This document shows positions 62,339 to 64,000 of a stretch of DNA of 64,000 nt, one piece after another. Positions within the stretch are counted from its first letter, which is position 1. Every line of letters begins with the position of its first letter. Source of the DNA: Achromobacter xylosoxidans A8. GTDB lineage: Bacteria > Pseudomonadota > Gammaproteobacteria > Burkholderiales > Burkholderiaceae_B. The translations under genes were made by a program, and so were the position numbers. Location: assembly GCF_000165835.1 (NCBI RefSeq), contig NC_014640.1, positions 4,216,001 through 4,280,000 on the forward strand, in the 5' to 3' direction. The notes below the pieces were generated by a model. The model saw nothing but the letters and a program-made list of their open reading frames with translations, did no database searches and was not told the origin of the DNA.

Positions 62339-62378
62339 GGGGCGCGAGCACCCGGATAAGTCCGGATACTCGCGCCCC
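62339..62378. terminator. Stable hairpin after M48 peptidase gene, probable terminator
   Basis: GGGGCGCGAG (62339-62348) pairs perfectly with CTCGCGCCCC (62369-62378), with a nested CCGGA-TAAG-TCCGG in the loop. On the minus strand it is followed only by CTTTGC, so the T-tract is weak. It lies 43 bp downstream of the peptidase stop and upstream of tig. Confidence 0.55.
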
Positions 62379-62421
62379 GTTTTCCACCCGGAACGGGAGG
62401 AGAAACGCCTGTACGGACGCT

Positions 62422-63177
62422 TTATTTGGCCTTGGCGATGCGCTCTTCGATGTGCTGCGCACGCTTGGCCGAGGACGGGTGCGAGCTCATCATATCGCTC
62501 TTGCCGCCGTCGAGTTCGGCCAGCTTCTGGAAGGCCGTCACCAGGCCGCGGGTATTGAGACCCTTGGCCTGCAACTGGTCGAAGGAATAATCATCGGCGG
62601 CGCTTTCCTGCGATTGCGAGAATTGCGCGTTGATGAACTTCTCGGTCAGGTCGCCCAGTTGAGACGAGCTCAGCGCGGCCACGGTAGCGCCGCCTGCCGC
62701 ATTGGCGGCGTCGCGCGCGGCGGAAACGGTGTAGGCGGTCTGCATTGCCTTCTTGCTGTGGCCCAGCGCGACGTGGCCGATTTCGTGGCCCACCACGCCC
62801 AGCACTTCATCGTCGGTCATCATGTCCATCAGGCCGCTGTAGACGCGGATGCAACCGTTGGCCATGGCCCAGGCGTTGACGTCCTTGGTGACGTAGACCT
62901 TGTAGCTGGCCTTCTGGCCGTTGACGGTGCCGCCCAGTTGCTTGGCGATCTTCTGCAGGCGGGCGTCGTACTTGCTGCCGGGAGCAGCAATCTTTTCCTG
63001 CGAATCGCTTTGCGCGCAAGCCTTGTCCGACAGGGTCTTGATTTCGGCATCGCTCAGCGTGGCCGCCTGAACGACCTTGCTGCCGGCGCCGACCAGGCCG
63101 CCGATGTCCAAAGCCTGGGAGGCGGAGAAAGGGGCGAGCGCAACGCTCAAGGCGGCAACGGTGTAGCGGATCTTCAT
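62422..63177 (-). CDS. M48-family zinc metallopeptidase, exported
   Basis: This 251-residue protein is exported; its N-terminal signal peptide (M-K-I-R-Y-T-V... S-A-S-Q-A) has no lipobox. The zinc motif is H131-E132-I-G-H135, with the third ligand Glu in S-Q-E-S-A-A-D-D, and S-H-P-S-S follows, typical of YcaL/LoiP/BepA-like periplasmic peptidases. It probably takes part in envelope protein quality control. The start at 63177 has AGGAG; an upstream in-frame ATG would hide the signal peptide. It is monocistronic. Confidence 0.9.
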   Translation of the reverse strand: MKIRYTVAALSVALAPFSASQALDIGGLVGAGSKVVQAATLSDAEIKTLSDKACAQSDSQEKIAAPGSKYDARLQKIAKQLGGTVNGQKASYKVYVTKDVNAWAMANGCIRVYSGLMDMMTDDEVLGVVGHEIGHVALGHSKKAMQTAYTVSAARDAANAAGGATVAALSSSQLGDLTEKFINAQFSQSQESAADDYSFDQLQAKGLNTRGLVTAFQKLAELDGGKSDMMSSHPSSAKRAQHIEERIAKAK

Positions 63178-63437
63178 GGGAACAAACTCCTCTTTACTGG
63201 CTCTATGCGAACGAGGCCGCAATTCTATATACGACCAATGCACACAAAGCGTTTCGCCACACAGTTTCGCAAATGCCAGCTTTCCTTACATAAAACCCCA
63301 ACAAGATCCGCGCAGTCATGCTAGCCGGCGCTTGCGCCGGACTGGATCGCTCTTAAAAAACTGATATCTGCGGCAACGCGGCATTGATAGAATTGCGCCC
63401 GCCTTTTTCGCACATACCATTCGGCTCGCACCCACAA
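63178..63437. other. Divergent intergenic region with a perfect 16-bp palindrome
   Basis: This 260-bp gap separates the peptidase and YqhA-family genes. It contains CCGGCGCTTGCGCCGG (63325-63340), a perfect palindrome without a T-tract, so a regulatory site or REP-like element is as likely as a terminator. No other motif is evident. Confidence 0.4.
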
Positions 63438-63989
63438 ATGAACTCCAACACCCCTCCCCGCCTGGGCTTGCTGCCCAGCCTCATCTTCAGCTCGCGCTGG
63501 CTGCAACTGCCCCTGTACCTGGGCCTGATCGTCGCCCAAGGCGTCTACGTCATGCTGTTCCTGAAAGAGCTGTGGCACTTGGTGACGCACGCCAGCAGCT
63601 TCGGCGAAATGGAGATCATGCTGCTGGTGCTGGGCCTGATCGACGTGGTGATGATCTCGAACCTGCTGGTCATGGTGATCGTGGGCGGCTACGAAACCTT
63701 CGTGTCCCGCCTGCGCCTGCAGGGCCATCCTGACCAACCGGAATGGCTCAGCCATGTGAACGCCAGCGTGCTCAAGGTCAAGCTGGCGATGGCCATCATC
63801 GGCATCTCCTCGATCCACCTGCTGCGCACCTTTATCGAAGCCGGGACGCTGGGCACCCCCAACGCGCGCTTCTCCGAGGCCGGCGTGATGTGGCAGACCG
63901 TCATCCACGCGCTGTTCATCCTGTCGGCGCTGGGAATCGCGCTGGTCGACAAGCTTGCCACGCCGCCCGCCAACCACGCCAAGCACTGA
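63438..63989 (+). CDS. YqhA-family (UPF0114) inner-membrane protein
   Basis: This 183-residue protein has about four membrane helices. It begins with [13 protein letters not shown], the conserved opening of the YqhA/UPF0114 family, and has V-G-G-Y-E-T-F-V-S and a Lys/Ile-rich segment with S-S-I-H-L-L in the middle. The ATG at 63438 matches the family start; a TTG 54 bases upstream is in frame but unlikely. The molecular function of the family is unknown. The gene ends 11 bases from the window edge. Confidence 0.85.
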   Translation: MNSNTPPRLGLLPSLIFSSRWLQLPLYLGLIVAQGVYVMLFLKELWHLVTHASSFGEMEIMLLVLGLIDVVMISNLLVMVIVGGYETFVSRLRLQGHPDQPEWLSHVNASVLKVKLAMAIIGISSIHLLRTFIEAGTLGTPNARFSEAGVMWQTVIHALFILSALGIALVDKLATPPANHAKH

Positions 63990-64000
63990 CGCCAAATCAG

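Noticed and set aside
63325..63340. Palindrome CCGGCGCTTGCGCCGG as a terminator
   Set aside because: It lies between two divergent genes and has no T-tract, so there is no transcript for it to end.

Overview
The window is high-GC, densely coded bacterial chromosome with short intergenic gaps. Gene content and order point to a beta-proteobacterium of the Alcaligenaceae, most like Achromobacter or Bordetella. The supporting evidence is a Bug/TctC-type receptor next to a CoA-transferase, an rpfE-recJ-prfB-lysS neighbourhood, a complete iscRSUA-hscBA-fdx-iscX operon and a tig-clpP-clpX-lon block. The genus is inferred from gene content and was not tested by alignment. I found no rRNA, tRNA, CRISPR array, insertion sequence or prophage. 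No gap exceeds about 260 bp.

Region 1 (1-7102) is an aromatic-degradation operon on the minus strand. In order of transcription it encodes a FAH-family hydrolase, an ornithine-cyclodeaminase/mu-crystallin-family protein, a gentisate-dioxygenase-like bicupin, and the small subunit, large subunit, ferredoxin and reductase (cut by the window edge) of a Rieske oxygenase. A GntR/FCD regulator is divergent from it. Four GCATGC-centred sites lie between them, three of them spaced exactly 52 bp apart. thiM follows the regulator.

Region 2 (7106-19670) is mainly iron acquisition. It holds a TonB-dependent siderophore receptor, a 5'-nucleotidase-type lipoprotein, a four-gene ferric-siderophore ABC transporter (binding protein, two permeases, ATPase) and a second, enterobactin-type receptor. 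A two-component system is divergent from that receptor, and a Fur-box-like sequence lies between them. The layout recalls the Pseudomonas PfeA/PfeRS arrangement.

Region 3 (19686-30699) is housekeeping: a TatD nuclease, LolD with one LolC/E-type permease, RpfE, RecJ, an MFS transporter, prfB with its programmed +1 frameshift, an SDR oxidoreductase, lysS and a small membrane protein.

Region 4 (30721-45213) is accessory acid/CoA metabolism. It contains a branched-chain-type ABC transporter operon that also carries an acyl-CoA synthetase, a thiolase and a TetR regulator, with an enoyl-CoA hydratase divergent from it and a good palindromic operator between. A Bug receptor/CoA-transferase/enoyl-CoA hydratase operon with a divergent LysR regulator follows. 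Last comes an unusual protein that appears to hold two methylglyoxal-synthase-like domains, of which only the second keeps the catalytic residues.

Region 5 (45316-63989) is core: the isc iron-sulfur operon with two IscR-type operator sites, a low-molecular-weight phosphatase, uvrB, an aromatic/aspartate aminotransferase, lexA with a perfect SOS box, lon, clpX, clpP, tig, an M48 metallopeptidase and a YqhA-family membrane protein.

The most promising lead for undescribed biology is the Rieske/bicupin/mu-crystallin/FAH operon. Its ring-cleavage cupin appears to carry the iron site in the C-terminal rather than the N-terminal cupin, and it is paired with an imine-chemistry-type protein. Amino-substituted aromatic acids are therefore candidate substrates. 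The tandem methylglyoxal-synthase-domain protein is the second lead.
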